A stretch of 35,461 nucleotides of DNA from Alphaproteobacteria bacterium (GCA_947457935.1 CANGXP010000017.1:1-35461); one strand, 5' to 3'. Positions 1-8,555 are shown, counted from the first letter of the stretch. The notes: a model not told the origin generated them from the sequence alone. Numbers and translations are program-made.

Positions 1-2
1 AA

Positions 3-107
3 CGCGCCGCATATGCCCTCAAAACTACCGTCTATCAACTAAAAGAAAAATTACTCTATGACTATGTATATTCAGCGTTGAATAATCCACTCAGACTTGT
101 GATGTGA
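3..107 (+). other. Partial open frame at left edge, possible end of a transposase
   Basis: A reading frame is open from the left edge to a TGA at 105-107 and gives about 34 residues ending in NNPLRLVM. It has no start inside the window, so it could be the 3' end of a gene. Ten bases after its stop comes the 14-mer CTGCGTAAGTCCTG, which recurs inverted at the right edge next to another disrupted frame. A transposase C-terminus just before an IS terminal repeat is one reading. The piece is too short to assign to a family, and it could be non-coding. Confidence 0.25.
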
Positions 108-116
108 ATCACTCAG

Positions 117-130
117 CTGCGTAAGTCCTG
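117..130 (+). repeat. Putative IS terminal sequence, left copy
   Basis: The 14-mer CTGCGTAAGTCCTG occurs here and, inverted, at 35317-35330. In both places it marks a junction between unlike sequence types. The bases just before it are also loosely alike (GATGTGAATCACTCAG here, GATGAGTATAGAA there), as expected for related but diverged element ends. That this is the inner end of an IS whose body lies to the left is inference. Confidence 0.4.
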
Positions 131-160
131 GCATAGTGGTTTTAAATAGAGGATTTTTTT

Positions 161-1144
161 ATGAGCCAAGAGCCAAGAGCCAAGAGCATGCTAGCGCGCT
201 TTCAACACGCATGTAAAAATTTTCGGAAAAGCCTTGGTGGCTTTGGCGTTATTGAAGCGGCGTTTACGTTGCCTATTTTTATAGGGATAACGTTTGCGAT
301 TATTGATTACGGCTTGATGATGAGCAACCGCAGCTCAACGGTTGGCAACATCAGCAGTTTATCGCGGACGATACAAGATAACCCCAATATTTCTGCGGCA
401 GAATTAAATGCGCTGGTGGTGAATGCGGGGGGCGGAAATGTTAACTTCACCTCGGCGGGCAATTGTTTTTGTGCGCAATCTTTTGGAGACCAAGCCTCTG
501 CACAAGCCTTTGTGAATGGGGCGGGTTGTGGGGATGCTGCCTGTTCTGCTGGGGGACGCGATACAGGCACGGCTAATCCACGATACATCGGGGTGCGAGG
601 GCAGGTGACCTATAATTTTATCACGCCTGTGAATAAGATTTTTGTGGGGGAGAGCACCAAAGTGCTGAAGTTTGGGCAGGTGGTGCCCGTGGGGATCACG
701 GTTTGTCCTGCGGGGGAAGCGTTGACCAGCGCGGGAGTGTGCGCTGCCTCAACTGTCACCTGTGGTGCGGGGCAATTTCTTACAGCTAGCGGAACATGTT
801 CGGCCGCCGTTCCTGATTGTATTGGGTATGGTAAGTCTTTACAATTTAGTGGTGGAGCTTGGAGTTGCGTTAATATGTTGGAAAGTATGGACATTATACA
901 GCAGGAGTCGGCGATATGCGTCGCTTGGGGTGGTCCATATGAGGTTTACGCAACCTGTCCTTTTGGAACAAAGCTTTTAGCTTGTTCAGGTACATCTGGA
1001 GACACGCATCACATGTTCGAATTTTGGGCGGTATATGCACAAACAGATAATAATCGATGTCTGGGAAGAATAAAAGAACCTACTGCATGGGGGGCTCCTG
1101 AGGCCTGCGCTAGAGTCATCGCATCCTGCCTTAGAATAAACTAG
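161..1144 (+). CDS. TadE-like pilus assembly protein with Cys-rich C-terminal region
   Basis: The protein has 327 residues. Residues about 26-54 match the TadE signature: a GGFGVIEAA start, a conserved Glu at 32, then a hydrophobic stretch with FTLPIF and AIIDYG. TadE/TadF/TadG are pseudopilin-like inner-membrane proteins of tight-adherence (Flp) pili. After the membrane segment comes an extracytoplasmic domain with many Cys, including two adjacent copies of a motif like C-x-AG-x-x-LT-x-x-G-x-C (about residues 182-205). The final third is richer in A+T than the first. The start at 161 has an upstream AGAGGA at good distance. A second in-frame ATG at 188 follows a heptamer repeat and could also serve. 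No other tad genes lie in the window. The family call is fairly safe; a role as an adhesin or minor pilin is inference. Confidence 0.7.
   Translation: MSQEPRAKSMLARFQHACKNFRKSLGGFGVIEAAFTLPIFIGITFAIIDYGLMMSNRSSTVGNISSLSRTIQDNPNISAAELNALVVNAGGGNVNFTSAGNCFCAQSFGDQASAQAFVNGAGCGDAACSAGGRDTGTANPRYIGVRGQVTYNFITPVNKIFVGESTKVLKFGQVVPVGITVCPAGEALTSAGVCAASTVTCGAGQFLTASGTCSAAVPDCIGYGKSLQFSGGAWSCVNMLESMDIIQQESAICVAWGGPYEVYATCPFGTKLLACSGTSGDTHHMFEFWAVYAQTDNNRCLGRIKEPTAWGAPEACARVIASCLRIN
163..187 (+). repeat. Heptamer tandem repeat (GAGCCAA x3.6) at gene start
   Basis: GAGCCAA occurs three times in a row, followed by GAGC. The tract begins on the G of the start codon of the tadE-like gene and ends just before a second in-frame ATG at 188. 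Seven is not a multiple of three, so gain or loss of one unit would shift the frame read from 161, while initiation at 188 would be unaffected. Confidence 0.85.
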
Positions 1145-1263
1145 AAAAGACAAGGAGAGCCACAATAAGTAGCTACGAATTTTTCATATTGCCTAAAACC
1201 CCCTAACCCTCACTATAAAATACGCCTAAATCTCGTTTAAATGACCGCTAGATAGTCTTTGAG

Positions 1264-1292
1264 AATTTTCTGCTACCACAGCAGCCGAAATT
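1264..1292. terminator. Possible stem-loop between convergent genes
   Basis: CTGCT (1270-1274) pairs with AGCAG (1280-1284). An outer AATTT/AAATT pairing, with a bulge, extends the stem. It lies between the converging tadE-like gene and dnaJ, where a bidirectional terminator would be expected. There is no clear T run, so the call is weak. Confidence 0.25.
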
Positions 1293-1332
1293 TTCTAAAG
1301 GCTATTTCTCGTCAATCCTGCGAAGAAAAATC

Positions 1333-2496
1333 CTAATCCCGTAAGTCCTGCCACAGTTCTTTTATCTTAGAAAAGAACCCTTCTGATTGCGGGCTGTTCT
1401 TGTGTGCCGCATCGGGGGTGTTGTGTTCGCCGCCATCAAATTCTTGCAGCAATTCTTTTTGCCGTTTGCTGAGATTAACAGGAGTTTCCACCATCACTTC
1501 TAAATACAAGTCTCCATAAGACGTGGAGCGCAAGACGCTCATCCCCTTGCCGCGCAAGCGGATGCGTTGTCCCGTTTGCGTGCCTTCGGGAATGCTCACC
1601 TCAAGTTTTTTGCCATCAATGCTGGGAATTTCAATTTTACCCCCCAAGGCGGCTGTAACCATGGGTATGGGGATTTGGCAGAGCAAATCTGCGCCTTCAC
1701 GGGTATAAAAACGATGCGGTTTAAGCGTGATGAAAATATACAGATCGCCCGCTGCGCCGCCGCGCAATCCTGCCTCCCCTTCGCCTGACAAGCGAATGCG
1801 TGTGCCATCTTCCACGCCTGAAGGGATGGAGACTTCAAGGGTGCGTTGTTTTTCTTTGCGACCTTGCCCATTGCAGCTTTTGCACGGGTCTTCCATCACC
1901 ACGCCCGCGCCGTTGCAAGAGGGACAGGTGCGTTCAATGGTGAAAAAGCCCTGTTGGCTGCGAATTTTGCCATATCCTTGACACATCGTGCAGGTGACAG
2001 AGCCAGAATTGCCGTTTGCGCCCGTGCCTAAACAATCATCGCACGATGCAGCGGCGGTGAGGCGGATTGTCGCATTTTTGCCCGAGTATGCCTCTTCAAG
2101 GCTGATTTCCATGTTATAGCGTAGGTCACTACCGCGATTATTTTGCTTTGCGCCACCACGACGACCGCCGCCCATGAAATCGCCGAACATTTCATCAAAT
2201 AAATCTGAGAAACTGCCGCCCCCAAAATCAAAGCCACCGTTGCCGCCGCCAGCGCGACCGCCGCCCATGCCGCCTTGCGTATAGGCTTCGTGTCCGTAAC
2301 GGTCATACGCCGCGCGTTTTTGTTCATCGCGCAAGGTGTCATAAGCTGCGCTGATTTCCTTGAATTTTTTTTCTGCCTCAGGATTATTGGGGTTTTTGTC
2401 AGGGTGATACTGCATGGCAAGTTTACGGTAGGCCTTTTTAAGGTCATCCGCTGAAGCAGTTTTTGTAACGCCAAGAGTTTTATAGAAATCAGACAT
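1333..2496 (-). CDS. dnaJ: Chaperone DnaJ (Hsp40)
   Basis: Co-chaperone that delivers unfolded proteins to DnaK and stimulates its ATPase in the cytoplasm. The 387-residue product has the full type I layout. The J domain carries HPD at 31-33. A long Gly/Phe-rich stretch spans about 75-125. Four zinc-binding repeats follow at about 152-215 ([32 protein letters not shown]), then two C-terminal substrate-binding domains. Length is normal for the family. DnaK and GrpE are not in the window, so this dnaJ stands apart from them or from the usual dnaK-dnaJ pair. It converges on the tadE-like gene. Upstream lies a REP-like doublet. No heat-shock promoter was recognised. Confidence 0.97.
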   Translation of the reverse strand: MSDFYKTLGVTKTASADDLKKAYRKLAMQYHPDKNPNNPEAEKKFKEISAAYDTLRDEQKRAAYDRYGHEAYTQGGMGGGRAGGGNGGFDFGGGSFSDLFDEMFGDFMGGGRRGGAKQNNRGSDLRYNMEISLEEAYSGKNATIRLTAAASCDDCLGTGANGNSGSVTCTMCQGYGKIRSQQGFFTIERTCPSCNGAGVVMEDPCKSCNGQGRKEKQRTLEVSIPSGVEDGTRIRLSGEGEAGLRGGAAGDLYIFITLKPHRFYTREGADLLCQIPIPMVTAALGGKIEIPSIDGKKLEVSIPEGTQTGQRIRLRGKGMSVLRSTSYGDLYLEVMVETPVNLSKRQKELLQEFDGGEHNTPDAAHKNSPQSEGFFSKIKELWQDLRD

Positions 2497-2563
2497 AGTA
2501 ATGCTTTAATGATGAGAAGAACTAACAAAGTGTAGGATTTATGCGAAACGACAGAAACATGCT

Positions 2564-2668
2564 GCGTGTGTTATTCCTGCCCCCACTTTCGTGAGGGTAA
2601 ACTCCAGCGGGAATCCACTCTTGTTCTTGCTCAAAATGTGGATCCCCCTTTTCAGGGGGATGACACGC
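2564..2668. repeat. REP-like doublet of two facing hairpins
   Basis: Two palindromic units face each other. The left unit runs from GTGTTATTCC to GGGAATCCAC. The right unit is GTGGATCCCCC, loop TTTTCA, GGGGGATGACAC. The outer ends (GCGTGT...ACACGC) and inner ends (ATCCAC/GTGGAT) are inverted copies, so the whole can fold as one long or two short hairpins. It lies in the 291-base gap between divergent dnaJ and the SNF2 gene. The design resembles REP doublets (BIMEs) of other bacteria. Only one copy of this sequence type is in the window. Confidence 0.65.
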
Positions 2669-2787
2669 GGAGTCATCACTTCGCCTAAATCCTAAAAAGT
2701 TCTTTTCAGATAAGCTGTAAAACGTCTTCCGTCAACCATCCGCTTTGATGTTGCAGTATCAATATTTTTCCGTTACCAACATGCGAT

Positions 2788-5700
2788 ATGCTGCAGTATA
2801 CCGAAAAACAACTCAACACCTATTTTGGCTATGCGGTAATGGATCGTGCGCGGGACTATGCCGCAGGGCGGCGCATTCACCAATTTAACGTGCAAAATAT
2901 GCCGAACGGCTATCGTCTGCAAGCAAAAGTGCAGGGAGATGGGCGGCTGTACGTTACAACAGTATGGGCAGCCGAGAAAAACGACACACTAGAATTGCGG
3001 ACAGATTGTTCTTGCCCTGTGGGCGAACGCTGCAAACATGCCGCCGCCTTATTATTATTTTATCAAAAACAGCAAGCTACCCCGAAACTTATTTCCAATA
3101 ATACAAGTAAGCCCAATTTGCCGCTTGATTTGCAACAGTGGCTTACTGACATTTCAAAAACCACCCAAGAAAGCGTGGCAAAACAAGCAGAAACACGCAG
3201 TTTTTCAAAGCGTACGCTGTGTTATGTGCTGGACTATCAAACAACCGCGACGCAAAGACGGATTACCACGGTATCGCTGTATTCCCTGCCTGTCTCCACA
3301 GAGGGGGTGTTGGATTATAACACGATAACCGACTATGCCCCTGAATCTGTTTTTAAAGCAAATCCGCCGCAATTTATTCGCCAGCAAGACGTGTTGATTG
3401 CAAAAGAATTAGGCTATGGTGGCAAGGTGCTGGAAGGTGTGAAAGCCCTGCCGCTGTTAAAGAAAATTATCAATACAGGGCGTGCGTATTGGGGCGCATT
3501 GGAAAAGGGGAATGCGCCGTTAGTTTGGAGTGAAACTCTCCATGACGCAACATTTGATTGGGCAGTGATTGACACAAAAGGCACACAAAAACCTGTGTTG
3601 AACACCCCAGAAGCGCCGCACTTAATCACGCTCCCGCTTGATCCGCCCGTGTATGTAGATACGCAAACAAATACGGTAGGGATGCTGAAAGTTTCCGTGC
3701 CGCTGCCGATATTGGCACGATTGATGGAAGCGCCGCCCGTTGCCATCACCCAAGTGGAGGCGGTGGAAACGCGCCTGAAAGAACTAAGTCAAGAATACGG
3801 CTATGCTGTGCCCACACCACGCCCGTTAAAGCAAGAGTCGCGTAAAGCGAACAGCTTCACCCCCTGTTTGTTTTTGCAAGATACGCCCATTAAACGCCAC
3901 GCAAAATATGGCTGGGGCATGGAAGATAGCAGCCTTGCAACGGCAATGCTTGCATGGCGATATGACGATGCGCCGCCCATTCCGTTTGGCGAAGACGGTG
4001 CTATCACCACGCTTTCTACAGACGGCACACTCACAACCCTACGCAGACAACGCACCGATGAGGTCGCGTTTTCTAAAATGCTGCCGAAAAACGGGTTGAT
4101 ACCGTTGGAAACAGTGCCGTTGCCCAATGTAACACTGCAAAACAAACAGAGCTTTTTTCTGCCCGACGTGGAAAAATTTGCAGGGGATACAGAAGAGGCA
4201 TGGACGCACTTCATGCTGGAAACAGTGCCTATCCTTCGCAAGGCAGGATTTGAGATTATCATTGCGGAAGATTTTTCCTATAATGTGCAGCAGCCTGATG
4301 AATGGTATGGCGATGTGGAAGAGGGGGCAGAAGAAGCCGAAACCACAGGCATTGATTGGTTTGATTTCCATTTAGGCGTGGTGGTTGATGGGCAAAAAGT
4401 TGATATTGTCGCGCCGTTATTAAAAATGCTGCGCCGTTGGGGCAGTGATCCTACGGATTTCATTAAGAATGTATCCGAATCGAAAACAATCTCGATTCAA
4501 CAGGAAAATGGCAAACGCCTTGTGTTGCCAGCACAGCGGGTTGCTGCCATTTTGCGGTTTTTGTTGAGTGTGGATAGCGGCGCAGGCGATGACTTAAAAC
4601 TCAATCGGAGCAATGCGGTTGACCTTGTGGAGCTACAAGCTGCCCTTGAATCCAGTAAAATGCGCTGGTTTGAAAATAGCAAGCTGCGTAATTTAGGGGT
4701 TGCGTTGAAGGATAACGGCGGCATTCCGCATGTTTTATTGCCTTCTAGTATTAATGCGACTTTGCGCCCCTATCAGCAAGACGGGGTGAATTGGCTATCG
4801 TTCTTGCGTACACAGGGTGTGGGCGGGATTTTAGCGGATGACATGGGCTTGGGAAAAACCTTGCAAGCCTTGAGCTATATTCAACTGGAGAAAGAGGCAG
4901 GCAGGTTGCAACGCCGCCCCGTGTTGGTGATTGCCCCCACCAGTTTGATGTTCAACTGGAAAAATGAGGCGGAAAAATTCTGTCCCACTTTAAAAGTGCT
5001 AACGCTACAGGGACTTGATAGAAAGCAACATTTTAGAAATATTCCCCATGCCGATGTGGTGCTGACCACCTATCCGCTGTTGCCGTTTGATAAAGACATG
5101 TTGCTCAAGCACCGCTTTCACACAATCTTTTTGGATGAAGCGCAATATATCAAAAATGCGAAAGCAAAAACCACGCTGATTGCCTCGCAATTAAAGGCGG
5201 ACAACCGTTTTTGCCTCACGGGCACCCCGCTTGAAAATCATCTAGGCGAGATTTGGTCGCTGTTTAATTTCCTGATGCCCGGATTTTTGCAAGACAGCAA
5301 AACTTTTACGAAGCACTATCGTAATCCCATTGAAAAGAAGCAAGATGAGGGCACACGGAAATATTTGTTGCAACGCGTCCGCCCGTTTTTATTGCGCCGC
5401 ACGAAAGAGCAGGTGGCAACTGAACTGCCGCCCAAAACCGAGATTGTGCAGTATTGCGAACTAGAGCGCGAGCAACGCGAAGTGTATGAAGGCGTGCGGC
5501 TCAGGATGCACGAAAAAGTGCGTGCGGAAATTGCAGAGCGCGGATTGGCGCGGAGTCAAATCATCGTGTTGGATGCCCTGTTAAAATTGCGGCAAATTTG
5601 TTGTCATCCGCCGTTGTTAAAAAGCGAGGATACCAAAAAAATTACCGCGTCTGCCAAGCTGGAAGCTCTTACAGAACTCATTGAAAATTTGCTTGAAGAG

Positions 5701-6156
5701 GGGCGGCGCATCGTCATTTTCTCGCAATTTGTAGAGATGTTAAAAGTGATTGAAAAGACCCTCCAGAAAAAGGGTATTTCGTATAGTATGCTCACAGGGC
5801 AAACCAAAGACCGCGCCACGGTGGTGAACCAATTTCAAGAGGGGCAGACGGAAATTTTCCTGATTAGTTTAAAAGCAGGAGGGGTGGGGCTGAATCTCAC
5901 GGCGGCTGATACCGTGATACATTATGACCCGTGGTGGAATCCCGCCGCTGAACGCCAAGCGGCAGACAGGGTGTATCGCATTGGGCAAGACAAGCCCGTG
6001 TTTGTCTATAAACTTATTGCGAAAGACACGGTGGAAGAGAAAATCCTTGCCTTGCAACAACGCAAACAAGACCTTGCTGATAGCCTGTTTAGTGAAGGCG
6101 GCGAGGCGATGAAAAAGTTGACACAGGCGGATGTGGAGAGCTTATTAGCAGCTTAG
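2788..6156 (+). CDS. SWIM zinc-finger SNF2-family helicase
   Basis: Large ATP-dependent DNA translocase of the SNF2/Rad54-like helicase family, 1122 residues. The N-terminal SWIM zinc finger has C74, C76, C82 and H84 in CSCPVGERCKH and probably binds DNA or protein. A long middle region (about 90-640) of unknown fold follows. The SNF2 ATPase core has the Walker A motif ADDMGLGKT (K690), the DEAQ box at 783-786, TGTPLENHLGEIWSLF, and C-terminal helicase motifs including GGVGLNLTAAD and RVYRIGQ near 1062-1068. Bacterial proteins of this layout are common, but their exact role (chromatin or repair remodelling) is not settled. The stop codon TAG lies within the left terminal repeat of a palindromic element. 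The gene is monocistronic as far as can be seen. Family call very safe; cell role unknown. Confidence 0.93.
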   Translation: MLQYTEKQLNTYFGYAVMDRARDYAAGRRIHQFNVQNMPNGYRLQAKVQGDGRLYVTTVWAAEKNDTLELRTDCSCPVGERCKHAAALLLFYQKQQATPKLISNNTSKPNLPLDLQQWLTDISKTTQESVAKQAETRSFSKRTLCYVLDYQTTATQRRITTVSLYSLPVSTEGVLDYNTITDYAPESVFKANPPQFIRQQDVLIAKELGYGGKVLEGVKALPLLKKIINTGRAYWGALEKGNAPLVWSETLHDATFDWAVIDTKGTQKPVLNTPEAPHLITLPLDPPVYVDTQTNTVGMLKVSVPLPILARLMEAPPVAITQVEAVETRLKELSQEYGYAVPTPRPLKQESRKANSFTPCLFLQDTPIKRHAKYGWGMEDSSLATAMLAWRYDDAPPIPFGEDGAITTLSTDGTLTTLRRQRTDEVAFSKMLPKNGLIPLETVPLPNVTLQNKQSFFLPDVEKFAGDTEEAWTHFMLETVPILRKAGFEIIIAEDFSYNVQQPDEWYGDVEEGAEEAETTGIDWFDFHLGVVVDGQKVDIVAPLLKMLRRWGSDPTDFIKNVSESKTISIQQENGKRLVLPAQRVAAILRFLLSVDSGAGDDLKLNRSNAVDLVELQAALESSKMRWFENSKLRNLGVALKDNGGIPHVLLPSSINATLRPYQQDGVNWLSFLRTQGVGGILADDMGLGKTLQALSYIQLEKEAGRLQRRPVLVIAPTSLMFNWKNEAEKFCPTLKVLTLQGLDRKQHFRNIPHADVVLTTYPLLPFDKDMLLKHRFHTIFLDEAQYIKNAKAKTTLIASQLKADNRFCLTGTPLENHLGEIWSLFNFLMPGFLQDSKTFTKHYRNPIEKKQDEGTRKYLLQRVRPFLLRRTKEQVATELPPKTEIVQYCELEREQREVYEGVRLRMHEKVRAEIAERGLARSQIIVLDALLKLRQICCHPPLLKSEDTKKITASAKLEALTELIENLLEEGRRIVIFSQFVEMLKVIEKTLQKKGISYSMLTGQTKDRATVVNQFQEGQTEIFLISLKAGGVGLNLTAADTVIHYDPWWNPAAERQAADRVYRIGQDKPVFVYKLIAKDTVEEKILALQQRKQDLADSLFSEGGEAMKKLTQADVESLLAA

Positions 6157-6301
6157 GTTCAGTTGATATTTGTCGTCTTTTGGTCTGCAAATGACGTTTT
6201 TCTGCGCTTCCGCTCCGCATGTACCAAGAGTACACTTGCGTTGCGGTTCTCGAAATTCCGCCATTTTCGCCTCAAAATACTTAAAATCTCAACAGAACCT
6301 A
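6154..6301. repeat. 148-bp palindromic element with 16-bp terminal inverted repeats (MITE-like)
   Basis: TAGGTTCAGTTGATAT (6154-6169) and ATCTCAACAGAACCTA (6286-6301) are inverted repeats with two mismatches. Between them the sequence is an imperfect palindrome centred on TGTAC, loop CAAGA, GTACA (about 6219-6233). The first three bases of the left end are the stop codon of the SNF2 gene, and the element fills nearly all of the gap to the Xer gene. A short open frame across it (6163-6366) has no protein-like features and I do not call it. Size and symmetry suit a non-autonomous transposable palindrome. Confidence 0.6.
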
Positions 6302-6330
6302 GAACCTGTACACTGATTATCTTTTTTAAA

Positions 6331-6336
6331 TATAAT
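6331..6336 (+). promoter_or_regulatory. TATAAT -10 box placing the start of transcription at the Xer start codon
   Basis: A perfect TATAAT ends eight bases before the ATG of the Xer gene. Usual spacing puts the transcript start at about 6343-6344, on or next to the start codon. No ribosome binding site precedes the ATG. Together these suggest a leaderless mRNA. The -35 region is poor, so this is tentative. Confidence 0.4.
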
Positions 6337-6343
6337 TCCCGCT

Positions 6344-7282
6344 ATGCACCTCCCCCCCGCCCTTGATGAATTTTTAGAAATGATGTCCGCCGAACGCGGT
6401 GCGGCAAACCATACCATCACGGCATATCAGCGCGATTTGTTGGATTACCTTGCGTTTCTTAACGCAAAGGCAATTCCCTTAAAACAAGTGCTTGAGGCGG
6501 ATATTGAAGCCTATACAACAATGCTCCATACACAAAAACTTGCCGCTAGTAGCATTGCACGAAAAATCACCAGCATTCGGCAATTTCATCGTTTTTTGAA
6601 TAACGAGGGGATGACAGCGCACAACCCTGCTGCTCTTATGGAATTTCCAAAACAGGCAAGGAATTTGCCAAAAATCTTAACAGAAGCAGATGTTTCCAAA
6701 CTCCTTACAACCGCCGCTGAGGACACAACCCCCCAAGGCATACGCCTTACCGCGATGTTGGAAGTATTGTATGCAACGGGATTACGGGTGAGTGAACTGG
6801 TGTCCTTGCCACTTGCAGCGGTGCTTCGTGCCCCTGATTTTATCAGTGTGATGGGCAAGCGACAAAAAGAACGCCTCGTGATGTTGACCCCGCCTGCAAA
6901 AGAGGCGCTCGCTGCATACATCCCGTTACGTCCGCTATTTTTTGGCAGCAAAGCGCAAAAAACGTCACCGTGGCTGTTCCCGTCAAGAAGTGCTGAGGGC
7001 TATACAACCCGTCAACAATTTGCGTTGTTATTAAAAGAGCTAACCTTGAAAGCGGGGTTGGATGCAGCAGCCGTTTCCCCGCACGTTTTGCGTCATGCCT
7101 TTGCAACGCATTTGCTGAATCACGGGGCAGATTTACGCAGCATTCAACAACTTTTAGGGCACAGCGATATTGCCACCACGCAAATTTATACGCACGTTCA
7201 GCAAGAAAGATTGTTTGAAACTGTTGCACAGCACCATCCGTTGTCACCGCGTAAAAAGCAGGGTGTAAAGCAAGAAAAATAA
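6344..7282 (+). CDS. Tyrosine recombinase XerC/XerD
   Basis: Site-specific recombinase that resolves chromosome dimers at dif with its partner. The protein has 312 residues. The N-terminal SAM-like DNA-binding domain (about 5-95) is followed by a catalytic domain with the full set: R148 in YATGLRVSEL, K172 in GKRQKER, H247 and R250 in HVLRHAFATH, H273 in LLGHSDIATTQ, and the nucleophile Y282 in QIYTHV. The spacing is close to that of E. coli XerD and favours XerD, but XerC cannot be excluded by eye, so no symbol is given. A run of seven C falls just after the start codon (6352-6358). The product is intact and likely active. Confidence 0.93.
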   Translation: MHLPPALDEFLEMMSAERGAANHTITAYQRDLLDYLAFLNAKAIPLKQVLEADIEAYTTMLHTQKLAASSIARKITSIRQFHRFLNNEGMTAHNPAALMEFPKQARNLPKILTEADVSKLLTTAAEDTTPQGIRLTAMLEVLYATGLRVSELVSLPLAAVLRAPDFISVMGKRQKERLVMLTPPAKEALAAYIPLRPLFFGSKAQKTSPWLFPSRSAEGYTTRQQFALLLKELTLKAGLDAAAVSPHVLRHAFATHLLNHGADLRSIQQLLGHSDIATTQIYTHVQQERLFETVAQHHPLSPRKKQGVKQEK

Positions 7283-7416
7283 GAGGAAATTCCGCAGCGC
7301 AACATGAGGGAGACGCGCAAAGGCATGTAAACAGTCACTTTTTAATTGGCAAAAAGGAAGTTTTTGTGATAGAACAATTAAATTACTTATTTAATCGTAA
7401 ATTAAGTGGAGGCTTT

Positions 7417-7860
7417 ATGCCCTTATCGATTGCGGCATCTACGGTAAATACCAAAGATTTTTTCTCCCTTCCCCCTGAAACAGCGGTTGCGGAAGCAGCA
7501 AAACTGATGACAGAAAAATCCATTGGGGCGATTATGGTTATTGCTCCCAGAAGTGCAAAATTATTGGGGTTATTTACCGAGCGCGATTTGATGACGCGCG
7601 TTGTTGCAAAAGGGCTTAACCCTGCAACCACCACCCTTGATGAAGTAATGACAAAAGACTTGATAACAATTACAGCGAAAACACCGGTGCATGATGCGTT
7701 GGAGTTAATGCGCGATTATCATTGCCGCCACTTACCCATTGTTGAAAGTGATGCCGCTATTGGCATGATTTCAGTGCGTGATTTATATAGCGTTGTGATT
7801 ACCAATCTTAAAGAAGACATCCGCGAGAAAGAAGCGTTTATTTATGGTGGTGGGTATTAA
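7417..7860 (+). CDS. Two-CBS-domain protein
   Basis: About 147 residues made of two CBS domains in tandem, a fold that binds adenine nucleotides such as AMP, ATP or S-adenosylmethionine and senses energy state. Characteristic patterns are visible: EAAKLMTEKSIGAIMV, GLFTERDLMTRVVAKG and DEVMTKDLITI in the first unit, ALELMRDYHCRHLPIV and GMISVRDLYSVV in the second. I chose ATG 7417 because GTGGAGG lies five to six bases upstream and because CBS pairs of this stand-alone type begin here. A longer in-frame GTG at 7366 lacks a site. Such proteins are widespread in alphaproteobacteria; the ligand here is unknown. Confidence 0.88.
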   Translation: MPLSIAASTVNTKDFFSLPPETAVAEAAKLMTEKSIGAIMVIAPRSAKLLGLFTERDLMTRVVAKGLNPATTTLDEVMTKDLITITAKTPVHDALELMRDYHCRHLPIVESDAAIGMISVRDLYSVVITNLKEDIREKEAFIYGGGY

Positions 7861-7892
7861 AATTCCAGTTTTCCCGCGCTTGGATAATACAT

Positions 7893-8543
7893 TTACGCAT
7901 ATTCCTTCAAAATATCTCGCAAGTTATCTGTGTTTAGTCCGCGCCCGATGGCTTTAAACTCCCAGTTATTACCCTCAATGCGCTCAATTTCTGCAAAAAC
8001 CATGGCTTGGCAATTTGCGTACTCTCTATCCCGCGCTAAATCAAAGCGGAGCATCTCAACGCCTTTTGCATCCACCGCATGAATATAGGCTTGCTCTACA
8101 TTCCCAAAACTTTGCTGGCGTTTAAGCCCTTGGTAAATTTGCACCACCACTACAATTTTGTGATATTTTGGGTTCATGTAGCTAAGCAGGGCGATAATCT
8201 GTTCATCGTCACGCGTTGCATCACTCCCTGTGCGGCTGTCCCCTGTGAGCCACAGCACGCCTGAGGCATGACGCAAATTGTTGAAAAATACAATATCTGC
8301 TCCTGTGAGCGCGGGTTGCCCGTCAGGCAGTGGCGGTCCCATATTTTCTATTTTATTGTTGGAATTCAACAAAAACGCCACGGCATCAAGATCAATGCCA
8401 TCTTCTTTTTTGGTGAGAAAATGCAGCAAGCTACGTTTCTTGGGGGCGGCTGTTTTCCAACCCAATCCAAAAGTAACCTTTGATAGATCATATTGATCTG
8501 CCTTAAGGGTAACTGCTTGCCCTTTGCGTAAGGAGACGGCCAT
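7893..8543 (-). CDS. TerD-family stress protein (first copy)
   Basis: The 216-residue product belongs to the TerD/TerE/CABP family named from tellurite-resistance operons; members bind calcium and occur in chemical-stress clusters. Typical features are the MAVSLRKGQAV start, the FGLGW segment, acidic loops (DGIDLDAVAFLL), the stretch LTGDSRTGSD, and the C-terminal FDLARDREYANCQAMVFAEIER. It carries an insert with PKKRSLLHFLTKKE near residue 35 that the other copy lacks. It lies 12 bases after brnA on the same strand, so it is probably read from the brnT promoter as well as from the upstream ter promoter. The actual phenotype (tellurite, phage or other stress) cannot be told from sequence. Confidence 0.88.
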   Translation of the reverse strand: MAVSLRKGQAVTLKADQYDLSKVTFGLGWKTAAPKKRSLLHFLTKKEDGIDLDAVAFLLNSNNKIENMGPPLPDGQPALTGADIVFFNNLRHASGVLWLTGDSRTGSDATRDDEQIIALLSYMNPKYHKIVVVVQIYQGLKRQQSFGNVEQAYIHAVDAKGVEMLRFDLARDREYANCQAMVFAEIERIEGNNWEFKAIGRGLNTDNLRDILKEYA

Positions 8544-8555
8544 AAAAAAATCCGT

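Noticed and set aside
1341-1351. CGTAAGTCCTG, 11 bases of the putative IS end, near the dnaJ stop
   Set aside because: It encodes conserved-frame residues QDLRD at the end of DnaJ and lacks the rest of the 14-mer; a chance match is more likely.
6163-6366. Open frame of 67 codons after the SNF2 gene
   Set aside because: It lies in the palindromic element, lacks a ribosome binding site and has no protein-like pattern.
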